Notes: generated by a model not told the origin, from the letters alone. 64,000 bases of DNA from Ursus arctos (GCF_023065955.2 NW_026622808.1:47814475-47878474); one strand, 5' to 3'. Shown: positions 34,190-45,718, numbered from the stretch's first letter. Translations and numbers: made by a program.

Positions 34190-37148
34190 AGATCTCACCC
34201 CGCGGTCCCATTTGGTGGTGTATATATACATACATGTATTTTTGTAGGCGGGGGGTCGGGGTGGGGGGAAGCGTAAACGCCGTAACTGGCTCCGAACTTC
34301 TTGTGGTTGTACGATTTTTTTCCTAGATTTAAGCAAGTCTTCCCCAACGCCGAATGGGATTCCATCTTCAGACACAGCCAACGATGCCATGGACCCCTTC
34401 CATGCGTGCAGTATTCTTAAGCAACTCAAAGCAATGTACGATGAAGGACAGTTGACAGACATTGTAGTGGAAGTGGATCACGGGAAAACATTTTCCTGTC
34501 ATAGAAACGTTCTTGCTGCAATCAGCCCTTACTTCAGGTATGATGGTGGCAGAAACTTCTGTTGATATCCTCATCTCGTTCCCTTTATCCCTCAGTGTTG
34601 CCCCCTTGATTATAAAACGGAGATGAGACAATTAAATGAAACCAATGAGTTTGTTTCCTGAAAATAAATAACAGGCCCTATTTTATTGAGTCCTTGTTTT
34701 TCACTTGACCGATTCTTCTAGAATTCAGGTCGTTGGTTTTTAAGTTAGTGAGTGTATTTTTGTTTGTTTCAGGTAAATTAACAACAAAATCTAGACTTGT
34801 GCGGCTCAGTCATTGTTTTAAATTAAATAAAATTAAAAATTCTGTTCTTCAGGCCGACTAACCACATTTAAAGTGCCCAGTAGCCACATGCAGGTAGTGG
34901 TTGCCAATTGTACAGCCCAGATATAGAGCATTTCCATCACTGAAAGTTTTAGTGGACAGTGCTGATCTAGAATTTGTTCCAAAAATTTATCTATGAGGCA
35001 TAGTTCTCCGGTGCATGTATCTCTTGGACTTTAAAACATAATGGTACATTCTTTTGAAAACAAATTACCATTCAGTAGATTGTTTTAATGCCATGGGGGT
35101 AAAAGCAATGAATTAAAAATGAAAGAATGTATCTTAGGCTCCAGACTAATGATTATTTCCATGATTTCCAGAAGTGTTTTTAAATTTTATTTTCATTACA
35201 TGCTTCTTTGTGTTTGAAAACGTTGAAACAGTAAGATTTCAAAACTTGGGTTTAACAAAGGATTTCATACTTTGAGATCACTGATAAACACAATTTCTTG
35301 CTTGAGTTTAACTTCTTTTGTTTCGAGTGCCCACTTTTTTAAGCCTTTCAGTGTTCAAAAATGGTGCCTGAGGGGCGCCTGGGTGGCACAGCGGTTAAGT
35401 GTCTGCCTTCGGCTCAGGGCGTGATCCCGGCGTTGGGGGATCGAGCCCCACATCAGGCTCCTCTGCTATGAGCCTGCTTCTTCCTCTCCCACTCCCCCTG
35501 CTTGTGTTCCCTCTCTCACTGGCTGTCTCTATCTCTGTCGAATAAATAAATAAAATCTTTAAAAAAAAAAAAAATGGTGCCTGAATGACAGTGAGATAAT
35601 CTCAACTAAACTCTAAAGGTGTGGTTTTTTTTTTTTTTTTTTGAAGGTGCTTACCTTTATAGGGCATATAGCAGTGTAATGTTCCAGACAGTAGTTTCTG
35701 ATTCCTCTTTCTCAGAATACTGGGTTAAATATAGTCACTTCAGTCTGATGCTTATGATGTAACCATTTAGACTTGCCTAGGGATAGGTCATTGGACTGTT
35801 AAGTATTAACCATCACAAGGGAGTGAGCTGGAAGGAAAAAAAGAAGAAACCCATATACACAGAAGGTATGAAGTTTGGCCTGGTAACGGAAACTGCTATT
35901 GGGATTTGCTTATCCAGACTATCCATTAGATATGGTTAGTTCATCTGTGGATTTAAATATATGTCATAATTACTACTTACCAAATTCTGGGCTAAGCTTA
36001 CTTTACATATATTGCTTTATATATCTTTACTATCCTGTCTCTGCATAGTTTACATAGTTTTCACATTTTACATGTGAAAAACTGAGGTTTGTGGATGTTA
36101 AATGACCTGCCTAAATCATCTGACTACTAAGTGGCAGAGGCTGGATTTGATTCCAGAGTCAGACTTCTTGGTCACTATTATGACTTTTTAAAGAACAAGA
36201 GTAGGTCCCCTTTAAAGCTGCCTTTGAGAAGTTTCTATTGTATATTAGATTTGAATAGTTAAAAAAAATTGAAATTTGAAAGTGAAAATGTCTGTATCTT
36301 ACTGAAATTTTATACTCTGGCTTGTAATTAAAGTTAGTTTGAAGACTCAGACAAATCACTTTAAGAGAAGTATGCTACCGTAGATTTCCTTAATTACAAG
36401 AAATTAAGGAAATGCTTGGAAAACTTCCTAAGCATAAGATACATGAATTCAGATGGAGGTATTTGGCTAGAAAACTCAAGGATTAGGTTCTTATCTCTTG
36501 CTAGGGGTTTTTGTACAGAAGTTTCTTGGCACTGGTGCTGTTCCTTATGTGAGATCTAGGAAGACATACTTAATAGTTTCTAAGTCTTGCATCACTGGTG
36601 GAAAAAAATAAAAATAGCTTGAAATCTGGCGTGGCTGTTTCATGATCCCAGTAACTTGTCAGAATTAAAATTTGCGTGATTATTGGAAACTTTCTGCTGC
36701 TCAGGATTTTGTGTGAGGACGTGTTCTGTCTTTATGGAGCATTTACAGAAAGGTCCTGTTAGAACAGAGGAGAACTCATCAAGTGTCACACTGCTCCTGT
36801 GTGTGAGGCCAGCCTATTCAAGTCAGTAGAGTTCCCATGATGAAGGGGTATGTGGTAATGTTCTCCTTTGGGAGTTAATCTTTGCCTAATGAAGGGCTTT
36901 ATTTTTCTTTTTAATTGGTAGCTGTATAGCTGAGGTTTTCAGCACCTGAAATGGAAAACCAGCTCATACGCTGGGAGATGAAGTTTTTAATCATGAAAAA
37001 AAGCCTGTGTGATATTAAGCTTAAAATTTATGTTGTAGAGGTCAAAGTTGGACTCAGAGATGGTTCATCCAGGCAGCAAGCTGGATCCTTATACCCATGT
37101 GTGTCCCCAGTGTTTCTCATTGTATTTGAAAATTAACTGTTTTAGGAG

Positions 37149-37216
<68 letters not shown>

Positions 37217-40200
37217 TTTATAACCTAGCACTTCAAAATGAGAGGGGTCTGGATCTTTATGACAACTTTATCACCAATGTTAGGTCAGTTTCTTCAACGC
37301 TCATCTACTAAACACCCTAGGGCAAACAACCCTTTTCCCAAAAGGCTTTTTAAAAGAATTTTGATTTGATTTTTGTATTTAATTTTAAGAGCAGCCTAGA
37401 AAGAAGCCTTAAAGGAGGGGGGAAAAGGCAAATGATGTATATAAATGACTAATACTAAAATACAGTTCCAGGCTTTTGGCTACTTAATGTTTTGGCAAAC
37501 AAAGTCCCATAAATGCACAGATATTTTAAATTAGAAGTAAGTAAGTAAATAAATAAATAAACTTGCTTTCAAAAACAGAAGCTTGGGATTTTCAAAACCA
37601 GTATCTCCAAAGCAGCAATTAATTCTTAAACTCTTTTAAGAAGTATGCATTCTATTACCCCTACTATGATCTTTATTTATATTCAGATATACATAGATAA
37701 AATACGGAAGCTTTGAGAAAATTGAGTATATTTCTTTAAGCAAAGGTTTTCAAAATGTCCAAGACAAAGTGATGTTCTTTATATTACTTATAATGATTAA
37801 GGAAGCATTCAAAAGATAATAGTTTTAAAAGGAAGTAGGTAGAGCATATGAACTTCTGAATAACATCTTATTTTTCTGAGATGAAATTTTTAAAGATCTA
37901 TTTCAGGGACCAGTTGTCTTGTACATTTCCATTGGGATGTGAAAAGTTTAATCAGTCTATATGTGCTCATATATCATATTGACACCTTATAGGTATTGTT
38001 AAATTTTCTGATTGGTCTGGTGAGTTAATATCTCAAGTCCCTAAGGCAACTTAACCAGAAGCCTGGATAGGGTCTCCAAGGAAAATAAGGCGCCCTGTAA
38101 TATTCCATGCCATCTTTTAGTGTGCTTTAATTAGGTATACTCTCTTTTTCTCAAAGTTGGCATAAAGTGGACATGATTTGATGAGTACTGGGTGTTATAC
38201 ACAACTGATGAATTACTGAACTCTACGTCTGAAACTAATGATGTACTTATATGTTGGCTATTTTAATTTCAGTTAAAAAATGAAAAAAAAGTGGACTGGC
38301 CCTGAGAATAGAATTTTTGAGATTAGCCAGATTAAATCCTTATGCTAGATGATCAGCTTTCACTCCCCTTCAGAATATCAGGAAGCATATTAGGAAGTAT
38401 TTTTTAGTCTCCAAGGTTATCTTTGTGGTAACTGTATACTTTAAAAAATTTGTCACAATAATTTTTATTTGGAGTGCACATATACTATTAACCACTCTTT
38501 CCTTCCTAGATCCATGTTCACTAGCGGCCTTACAGAAAGTACTCAAAAAGAAGTTCGAATAGTTGGCGTTGAAGCTGAATCAATGGATTTAGTGTTGAAC
38601 TATGCCTACACCTCCAGAGTGGTTCTGACAGAGGCCAATGTTCAAGCGTTGTTCACTGCAGCCAGCATTTTCCAGATTCCTTCCATCCAAGACCAATGTG
38701 CTAAGTACATGATCAGTCATTTGGACCCACAGAATTCTATTGGGGTCTTCATCTTTGCTGATCATTATGGCCATCAGGAACTTGGAGATCGATCAAAAGA
38801 ATACATTCGTAAAAAGTTTCTGTGTGTCACCAAAGAACAGGAGTTTCTCCAGTTGACAAAAGACCAACTGATAAGTATCCTAGACAGTGATGATTTAAAC
38901 GTAGACCGAGAAGAGCATGTTTATGAAAGCATCGTAAGGTGGTTTGAACATGAACAGAACGAAAGAGAAGTGCACCTTCCAGAAATTTTTGCCAAATGCA
39001 TTCGTTTTCCGCTGATGGAAGATGCCTTTATAGAGAAAATTCCACCTCAGTTTGCACAGGCTATAGCCAAAAGCTATGTAGAAAAGGGCCCATCCAATAC
39101 CAATGGCTGCACACAGAGACTCGGAATGACTGCATCTGAAATGATCATATGTTTTGATGCTGCCCACAAACACTCAGGAAAGAAGCAAACAGTGCCTTGT
39201 CTAGATATAGTCACAGGAAGAGTGTTTAAACTATGCAAACCACCAAATGATCTAAGAGAAGTTGGGATTCTTGTATCACCAGATAATGACATTTACATTG
39301 CAGGAGGGTACCGGCCCAGCAGCAGTGAGGTCTCCATCGACCATAAGGCAGAAAATGATTTCTGGATGTATGACCATTCCACCAATAGGTGGCTTTCCAA
39401 ACCTCCCTTGCTGCGAGCCAGAATAGGCTGCAAACTGGTGTATTGCTGTGGTAAGATGTACGCAATTGGAGGTCGTGTTTATGAAGGTGACGGGAGAAAC
39501 TCACTAAAATCCGTGGAGTGCTACGACAGCAGAGAGAATTGCTGGACGAGTGTGTGCGCGATGCCTGTTGCAATGGAGTTTCACAACGCTGTGGAGTACA
39601 AAGAGAAGATCTATGTTTTACAGGGTAGGTGCCTGACTGGTTTATTCTCCAGGAGAGGGGAGCAGGTCAAACATGCTTTACTTAGACTAAAACAGATGTT
39701 TGTTCTTAGTCGAGGACTCCTCTGGCTTTCTTATCATAAACTGTTTGTTGCGACAGTCTGTTCTTTAAAGGATGTATGAAGGCAATAAACTTTTGAATCA
39801 AAAAAGGCAGGCATCTTTAAGTTACTAAGATGATTCTGTAAGTTTTTTATGTTCTTACTGTGTTTTGACATCATGTGGGATAAGTATTTTTGAAAACATA
39901 ATTTAGTGAATACGAGTGCAGTGTTTTGGGAAGACGTTCAGAACCATTTTTAAGAATCCAAGCTTGATACAGGACTGTTTTACTCTTCAGTAATACATAA
40001 TCAAGAGATGTCGCAGCTACTTTTTATGGAACTCACTGGATTAGTTTAGAAGAGAAAAAAGAACAAAGAATTGTGTGATAAGCCTTATGATTGTGAAGGT
40101 TATGAAACTTAATTATAAAGAGTTTGAAATTACAGTCTTCAGCTTTTAATTTCACTGCAGCATACAATACCTTCCATAATATATTTTCAAGTTTTTTCCA

Positions 40201-42886
40201 CTGAGAAGCTTTGAGATGTTACCTTTTTCTTTACATTTGCTATTATAAGAGGGACTGTTTAATATATTTAGCTTTCAAAAAAATTCTTTTTAACTACTGA
40301 AGGCTAGTATGCTGGCAAAGATCATGTAGTAGGAGTAGAAAGAAGGACCAAGTAAGTATAAATACGATATTTGATCCAAGGTTCTAATTAGTGATAACTA
40401 ATGTTTTCCCTGTGTTTTGTTTCTTAAACATTTTGGTTGCTTGAATGTTGAAAACAGTGATGATAATACCAACATCCTTATTCCTCTTCTGGCTTTCTTA
40501 ATTGCTCATATATGTTTTCCTCACCCTATTACTTTAATAAAACAAGAAAAAAGGGGTGATTCTGTGTAAATACACATGATTTTTTAGCTCTTACACATTT
40601 AAAAGAATATGTTCTTTGCTCTCATCTTTTATTTGACTAGAAATGTCTGAACCCATGTGTTTAAATTTCAATATCAAGTTAATTCCCCAAAAGAAGTATC
40701 ACTATCTAGTACCTTATTTTAGTTAAATAGAAGCATGGGCATGATTGTTTGTGGGTCTTGCTGAATAATGGAATATAAGACTGGGTGTATAATCTGTCCA
40801 GTATGGTTGGATAGCTTATATCATTCAATATGATGATGCTTTCTCTACATATATTTTGGTCTTGCTGGCTAACCAGTTGATAGAATTAATTAAAAGACTT
40901 CCAATCGGAAGGTAAATGTTATGTATTAATATAAACACTAAAGCAAAGTTAACAATGAATTAATTGAATTTCAGGGCTGGAATTGCTTAATCTGAGGTTA
41001 TATTTTATATAAGAGGAATCTGAGGCTCTAAAAGTTTTTCTTTTCTTTTTTTTTCTTTTTTAAAGATTTTATTTATTTGAGAGAGAGACAGAGATAACGA
41101 GAGAGAGCAGGAGCTGGGAGGAGAGGGTTCAGAAGCAGGCTCCCTGCTGAGCAGCGGGGCTCGGGGGGGCTCCATCCCAGGACCCTGGGATCATGACCTG
41201 AGCCGAAGGCAGACGCTTAATCGACTGAGCCACCCAGGCGCCCCTCTAAACATTTTCTTAATCGCTTATCTGGTTTAAGTTATTAAGAGGACTTTAGATT
41301 TTAAAAATTAACTTTTTTGTGTGAGTCATCTTTTTATAAGAAACCTGTAGAGAGGTAGTACATGTTAGAAACTTTTATTTTCTATTGTCTTTTTAAGAAT
41401 CCTGTTAAAAGTCAATGAGAGAAGGTGATATGCAACCAAAAGCTGGTGGGTTTAACAAGCTCTTCTAAGAAAAATTCAAATTATAGTGTCAGTATCACTA
41501 AGTAGGCAGTTAAGTTTGTAGATAAGAGTAAATCGAGTTCAAAACAGTTTTGAGGGGGAAGCTCAATTTAGAAGTAGGTATTTCTAATGTAAGCAAAGCC
41601 TCTTTATATAAATAAAGTTGATATAAATAGTCAGAGGCTTATGCTGTACTATATGTGGCTAATGGGGTACCATTAATCTGTTCATAAAAGATCTAGATTT
41701 TTAAATCAAGGATTTTATGCAAATGTTATAACTAGCGAAATTCTTGTTGATCTTCACTGGTTTAATTCTTTCGGACATTTTTATATTGGCTGTCTGACTC
41801 AGCAACCCCTTTTATCATCAAAATAGAATTGAAGGTGACCCAAAGTCAACTCCATGAACTGTGTGTTTTCTATCATATTAAAGCCTCTTAAGTATTTGTC
41901 TTTGCAATATAGCAGCGCCGAAGTAAACATATTAATGGCCCATTGACATCAATCTGAACAATTCCATGTGCTATCTTCTAGCTAATTAGCACATAAATGT
42001 GTAGTGGCTTATTCATGATGAAGCTGTATGCATACTTTGATCTTACTGGCTAACCATTAGTGATAATGCTTTTTTAGAGCTGGCTTAAAATAACTTTTCT
42101 GAAATATGCAAGTTTATAGAATAAGTGGAGCCAAGCTCTCAACTATTATTCTGCCTTCAAGCCAGAGTAACTCCTTATACCTCCCTATTACAAACCCCCC
42201 AATTCAGGTTGACTATAATACTATGTGTTATGTTCTGCCATGGAATGAAGAAATTTTAAGCTATTTTATACTATATAATGTATCTCTGGAGATTATACAA
42301 GAAATATTTTAGAAAGTGAAATATTTGAAAAATTACGCTTTTCAACATATAACCAAAAAGAGACATGTAAATGTATATATTCTTGTTTTTCTTTCCTTCT
42401 TCTTCTTCTTTTTTTTTTTTAGGAGAATTTTTCCTCTTCTATGAGCCTCAAAAAGACTACTGGGGTTTTTTAACCCCCATGACTGTGCCTAGAATCCAGG
42501 GCTTAGCAGCTGTATACAAGGACTCTATCTACTACATAGCTGGAACCTGTGGAAATCATCAACGTATGTTTACTGTAGAAGCCTATGATATTGAGCTAAA
42601 TAAATGGACTCGGAAGAAGGACTTTCCATGTGATGAGTCCATAAATCCATACCTTAAACTGGTACTTTTCCAGAATAAACTGCATTTATTTGTTCGAGCT
42701 ACTCAAGTGACCGTTGAAGAACATGTCTTCAGAACCAGCAGGAAAAATTCCCTTTACCAATATGATGACATCACTGACCAATGGATGAAAGTGTACGAGA
42801 CCCCAGACAGGCTCTGGGACCTTGGCCGGCATTTTGAATGTGCTGTTGCTAAACTCTATCCTCAGTGTCTTCAGAAAGTACTTTAA
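33702..42886 (+). CDS. KBTBD8: KBTBD8, kelch repeat and BTB domain-containing protein 8 (four coding exons, complete)
   Basis: Coding exons are 33702-33717, 34327-34537, 38510-39624 and 42423-42886 (16+211+1115+464 = 1806 nt), giving 601 residues and a TAA stop; every intron is GT-AG and every phase matches. Visible domains: BTB at about residues 44-143 (including the SPYFRSMFTSG segment), BACK at about 148-255 (HVYESIVRWFEHE), then kelch blades from about 325 to the end, with GG-type turns (IYIAGGYRP, MYAIGGRVYEGDG) and W-containing strands. The order and length fit KBTBD8. From knowledge of the family: it is a CUL3 substrate adaptor, the BTB/BACK part binding CUL3 and the kelch propeller binding substrate; CUL3-KBTBD8 monoubiquitylates TCOF1 and NOLC1 and controls neural crest specification. 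No frameshift, premature stop or missing splice site is seen. The start codon has a good context (G at -3, G at +4) and sits in the CpG island. Confidence 0.97.
33718..34326 (+). other. KBTBD8 intron 1
   Basis: A 609-bp GT-AG intron whose 5' part is still CpG island. It contains the (CT)n tract at 34151-34187. Long ORFs on both strands here are stop-poor GC-rich artefacts. Confidence 0.92.
34151..34187 (+). repeat. (CT)n microsatellite in KBTBD8 intron 1
   Basis: An uninterrupted CT dinucleotide tract of 37 bases lies at the edge of the CpG island, about 140 bases before the exon 2 acceptor. Such GAGA-like tracts near promoters are polymorphic and can influence chromatin. Confidence 0.97.
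34327..34537 (+). CDS. KBTBD8: KBTBD8 coding exon 2 (N-terminal half of the BTB fold)
   Basis: The acceptor is tttttcctag| and the donor TTCAG|gtatga. The exon encodes residues 6-75 and two bases of Arg76: a Ser/Pro-rich lead, then MDPFHACSILKQLKAMYDEG and the first BTB strands and helix (LTDIVVEVDHGKTFSCHRNV, then LAAISPYF). The internal Met at residue 27 could also serve as a start, but the upstream Met has the better context and restores the expected family length. Confidence 0.95.
34795..34972 (+). mobile_element. hAT-like non-autonomous DNA transposon remnant
   Basis: The stretch agtagccacatg...tagtggtt...acagcccagatatagagcat...agtggacagtgctg is typical of a common Charlie-group MER element. 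Subfamily and exact ends are uncertain; the 5' part (A/T rich) is assigned by continuity. Confidence 0.5.
35372..35570 (+). mobile_element. Young carnivore SINE (SINEC, tRNA-Lys derived) in KBTBD8 intron 2
   Basis: A near-consensus, full-length element: a tRNA-like head beginning ggggcgcctgggtggcacag, a pyrimidine-rich body, a taaataaaatcttt end and a poly-A tail. It is flanked by a perfect direct duplication, aaaatggtgcctga, at 35358-35371 and 35571-35584. The low divergence and perfect duplication indicate a recent insertion. Confidence 0.97.
35960..36180 (-). repeat. MIR-like fragment in intron 2
   Basis: The string attttacatgtgaaaaactg, followed by a segment like aagtggcagaggctggattt, resembles the reverse complement of the old mammalian MIR/tRNA-SINE consensus. 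It is diverged and its ends are approximate. Confidence 0.5.
37149..37217 (+). repeat. Compound (TA)n(TG)n(TA)n microsatellite in intron 2
   Basis: A run of about 16 bases of AT, then about 42 bases of uninterrupted GT, then another AT run. Alternating purine-pyrimidine of this length can adopt Z-DNA and is normally polymorphic. Confidence 0.97.
38171..38290 (+). mobile_element. L1 3' UTR fragment in intron 2, sense orientation
   Basis: The phrases gagtactgggtgttata, acaactgatgaattactga and ctctacgtctgaaactaatg, followed by an A-rich end, match the carnivore L1 3' UTR. It is a 5'-truncated insertion about 220 bases before exon 3. Confidence 0.8.
38510..39624 (+). CDS. KBTBD8: KBTBD8 coding exon 3 (rest of BTB, BACK, first kelch blades)
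   Basis: The large central exon has acceptor cttccttcctag| and donor CAGG|gtaggt. It encodes residues 76-447 and the first base of Gly448: the end of the BTB domain, the complete BACK domain and the first kelch blades. The frame is open upstream of the acceptor and for 50 codons past the donor, so a raw ORF from 38469 to 39779 overstates both ends; the splice sites and continuity with exons 2 and 4 set the true limits. Confidence 0.97.
39784..39789 (+). promoter_or_regulatory. Candidate intronic polyadenylation signal in KBTBD8 intron 3
   Basis: An AATAAA hexamer lies 4 bases after the readthrough stop codon, with a T/GT-rich stretch downstream (about 39838-39866) as a possible downstream element. 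Use of this site would give a transcript truncated within the kelch region. Confidence 0.35.
41040..41244 (-). mobile_element. Carnivore SINE in KBTBD8 intron 3, antisense
   Basis: The reverse complement carries the full SINE head (gagccacccaggcgcccc at the right edge), a purine-rich body and a T-rich tail at the left. Flanking ctctaaaagttttt (41026-41039) and tctaaacatttt on the right look like an eroded target-site duplication. Confidence 0.92.
42423..42886 (+). CDS. KBTBD8: KBTBD8 coding exon 4 (C-terminal kelch blades, stop)
   Basis: The acceptor follows a long pyrimidine tract (about 42388-42420) ending in ttttag|. The exon completes Gly448 and encodes EFFLFYEPQKDYWGF through to the end PQCLQKVL and a TAA at 42884-42886. 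It contains the remaining kelch blades (YYIAGTCGNHQRMFTVEAYD, YQYDDITDQWMKVYE). A Met just upstream at 42371 lies in the intron and is not a start. Confidence 0.97.
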
Positions 42887-43346
42887 TGAGTAGCAGGCCT
42901 TAGTGAGCTCACTGGCATCTTGTGCTTCGGGAAGCTTAGTCTTTCAGTGATACAAGAAGTGCTGTCAGTATTTAAGAAGCTGAGAGAGTTTGTACATGGC
43001 AATGGGTGCTCTTAAAGATTACGGTGTAGGGAGGGATTTCTTTTCATCCTTGTGATGTTTTCATTTCATTAAGCAAAAGGTAACAAAGTGCAATTATCAG
43101 CATTTGTTTTTTCTGGTATAAAAGTAACCATTTTCATTCTAGAATTTTGTGATAATCCGTCACTGAGATACCAGATGAATCAACAACTATGCACTCTTAT
43201 AAGAGCAGTTAGGGTATTATGGTTAGAGACATCCAAACTAGTTTGATGTGACTTTTTATTTTGAATACGGGTAAAAATTTGAGGCAATATCACTAGGACT
43301 TTAGCTGTGACCTCTCCAACACAGAGAAGCACTAACTTAGATCCTC

Positions 43347-43348
<2 letters not shown>

Positions 43349-43377
<29 letters not shown>
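43349..43377 (+). repeat. (TA)n microsatellite within the KBTBD8 3' UTR
   Basis: An uninterrupted TA run of about 29 bases in the transcribed 3' UTR; it is likely length-polymorphic and could form an AU hairpin in the mRNA. Confidence 0.97.
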
Positions 43378-43381
<4 letters not shown>

Positions 43382-44025
43382 GTACTGTTTTCAAGTGTAC
43401 TGAGATTTAAGTGTGTTTTTAGCGTAGGTTGAAGGAAAAAAATCTGTCTGAGAAAGAGCTTTTAGTCTGATTGTTTCATATTTCCCATGTAACTTTAAGT
43501 TAAGCTAAAGTTTTAAAGTAGCAGGGTTTTTTTTTTGCTGATAACTTTCAAGTGCTCACACTGTCTCATTATTTACAAATCCCGAAAAGGGCTGAAATTC
43601 ACAGGTGGCTGGTGCTGGTATAAGGGAGTTCATTTGTCTAGCTAGATAGGTTTAAATTGGCTGAGCCTGTGCGTACCTTTGGTATGCTGGTTTCGTGGCA
43701 TAGTACTTTACCTGTTGAACTTCTGTGATTTCACAAGATTTCACAAGATTCTCTGCTTACATGATAGCAAGATCCCTAACTGGATGCAGTTTTAGAATAA
43801 TGAGAACATGACACTCAGTTTGCACTAACACGGGCCATTTTGTTGCCCTACCTCCTTTTCCATCCTCCCCCCATCCCTTCATTATCGGTACAGTGAAAGG
43901 TAACTTATTTCTCTTCTGCACGGAGCATAATGTGAAGTTTTATACCTGCTTTTACAATTTTGTTTTCTAGAAACCTAAAACTCCTGCAGTGGTCTAATTT
44001 AATGGCTTTTAAGTTACATATGACC

Positions 44026-44031
44026 ATTAAA
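44026..44031 (+). terminator. Candidate proximal KBTBD8 polyadenylation signal
   Basis: ATTAAA, the commonest variant hexamer, is followed by a strongly GT/T-rich element (44038-44070: tttgttttgtttttttg). Use would give a 3' UTR of about 1.15 kb instead of 2.85 kb. Confidence 0.5.
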
Positions 44032-45712
44032 ACCTCACGTTTGTTTTGTTTTTTTGTTTTCTCATTTTTGCACTTAACAGTAATGTATATTTCTACATTG
44101 AAAATCTTGTTCTAGCTGAAGGTGATTGAGAAGGACAGGGTGAGTGAGTAGAAACATAGCATTGTAGGTACGAAATCACTTTCATACTGAATGGATGAAT
44201 TTCTAACAATCAGTTAGTAATAGTAACATAAAGGACAAACCAACTTATTTGTAATACCTAAGGCAGATATTTGGATCGGTAACTTGTTTTTTTACTATGC
44301 CTAAAATAATTGATAAAGGGTATAGGGATAGCCCAGAGTCTGTCCTCAAGTAGAACATTTTGATTCTCTTAAAGAAAACAAACTGGCATGGTTTGTATTC
44401 AAAACTCTTGCACAAATTGTAATGTGATACTGTGAAACAAATTTAAAACATTGCCTCTTTGCATCACATACCTCGTTTTTCAGAAACTTTCCAAACTGCT
44501 TGTCCTTGACCTCTACAAGTAAGGAACGTTTTCTGAAGCAGAATTTAAAGTGGACAGCATTTATAGAATTAACATTTTAAAATCTAGTCTTAGGAAGTTG
44601 GATATGTGGTTTCTTATTGGCCTTGATAGTATGTCTATAATCTCTTTATAAACTTTGTCAACCATCTGTTTTTTCCCTCTGGTTTTTCTTCTGCTTTTCT
44701 TTATCTACGTGCTGTTGTGGGGCTTTTGCTGTGAGCGTTTTGAAGCATCTTTCCAGTGTTGCATTGCGGAGGGGAGGAGGAAACCAAACTAAGTTTTGCA
44801 AGAGATGTTCATGTAATTTATTTTTGAGAGCTCTGTTGAATAGCTAAGATTTCCTGCCGCTTTTTGACAATCTTCTGTATTTATTTAGAAACATGTGTTA
44901 CTTGAAAACATGACATAGAATAGTGGGTAACAATTTACACGTGCCGCGTGATCTGCAGGAGTACAACATGCTGTGGTTAATTCTGCAGGCTGATTCTGTT
45001 CATCTGCACAACAGTTGATCCTCTGCTATAACCATTTATATTGGGGGTGTGATCTAAGTATAGTGTGTCAAAGCCAACGTTTAGAATTTGCTATGGGGGT
45101 AGAATATATATTGAATTTTGTACGAAGAACTATTTGTTTAAATTATATAACTGGGTTATTTTGCCACTTTTTAAATGATTTCAGAAGAGGTCCTAGAGAG
45201 CTAAGATTAGTAATTTGTGCGGGTATATATGTTTAGGTATTTAAGGTACATTTGCATAGTATGATGAGAATAGAAGTAAAAGGCACAATGAGGACTACAG
45301 AGTTAAAATGTAGGCTAACATATGCCAGTCCCACTTGAACTTTGTTTTTGCATTTGAAGAATGTATGTAGCACTTTCCTACATATTTTTTACACATTGAA
45401 AACTGGACTTGGTATAACTATGTTATAGGAAAGTAGAAACTGTATTCTTTATTTTCCATCCTCGTTTTCTGTTATCCTAAAAGTTGATGCTTAAGCATCA
45501 GGCTGATTTCACTGGTGCATGAGGAGAAGTGGGTGTGCTCTGTAAGGAGTTAGATTCCCTATGTGAAGCAGTTTCAAATGGCATTCAGTGTTCAGTGCTC
45601 AGGTATGGAGTAAGTACTGTAGTCCTTTGGGGGCAAATGTGTAGATATTTTTAAACATTTTGCCATAATTGCACAATTTTTTGCATTTTTACCTGATGGC
45701 ATTGTTTCTTAT

Positions 45713-45718
45713 AATAAA
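45713..45718 (+). terminator. Distal KBTBD8 polyadenylation signal
   Basis: AATAAA followed within about 30 bases by a GT-containing stretch (ccactgttgtaacttg), so cleavage is expected near 45730-45745. Confidence 0.75.

Larger units (their letters stand above)
34538..38509 (+). other. KBTBD8 intron 2
   Basis: A 3972-bp GT-AG intron. It contains a hAT-like remnant, a young SINE, a MIR-like fragment, a compound (TA)/(TG) microsatellite and an L1 3' UTR fragment, listed separately. No additional exon with good coding potential was seen inside it. Confidence 0.92.
39625..42422 (+). other. KBTBD8 intron 3
   Basis: A 2798-bp GT-AG intron. The reading frame of exon 3 stays open for 50 codons past the donor and ends at TGA 39777-39779. 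One SINE lies inside; the remainder (39790-41025 and 41260-42380) is A+T-rich and I recognise nothing in it. Confidence 0.92.

Noticed and set aside
33513..34235. 240-codon minus-strand ORF across the KBTBD8 promoter and exon 1
   Set aside because: Stop-poor because of CpG-island composition; it ends in Arg/Glu repeats encoded by the (CT)n tract and Pro-rich low complexity, with no family resemblance.
33827..34276. 149-codon plus-strand ORF in intron 1
   Set aside because: Lies wholly in intron 1, Gly/Arg-rich then Ser-Leu repeats from (CT)n; a composition artefact.
38469..38509. Met upstream of KBTBD8 exon 3
   Set aside because: Lies in the polypyrimidine tract and intron; the acceptor at 38509/38510 joins in frame to exon 2.
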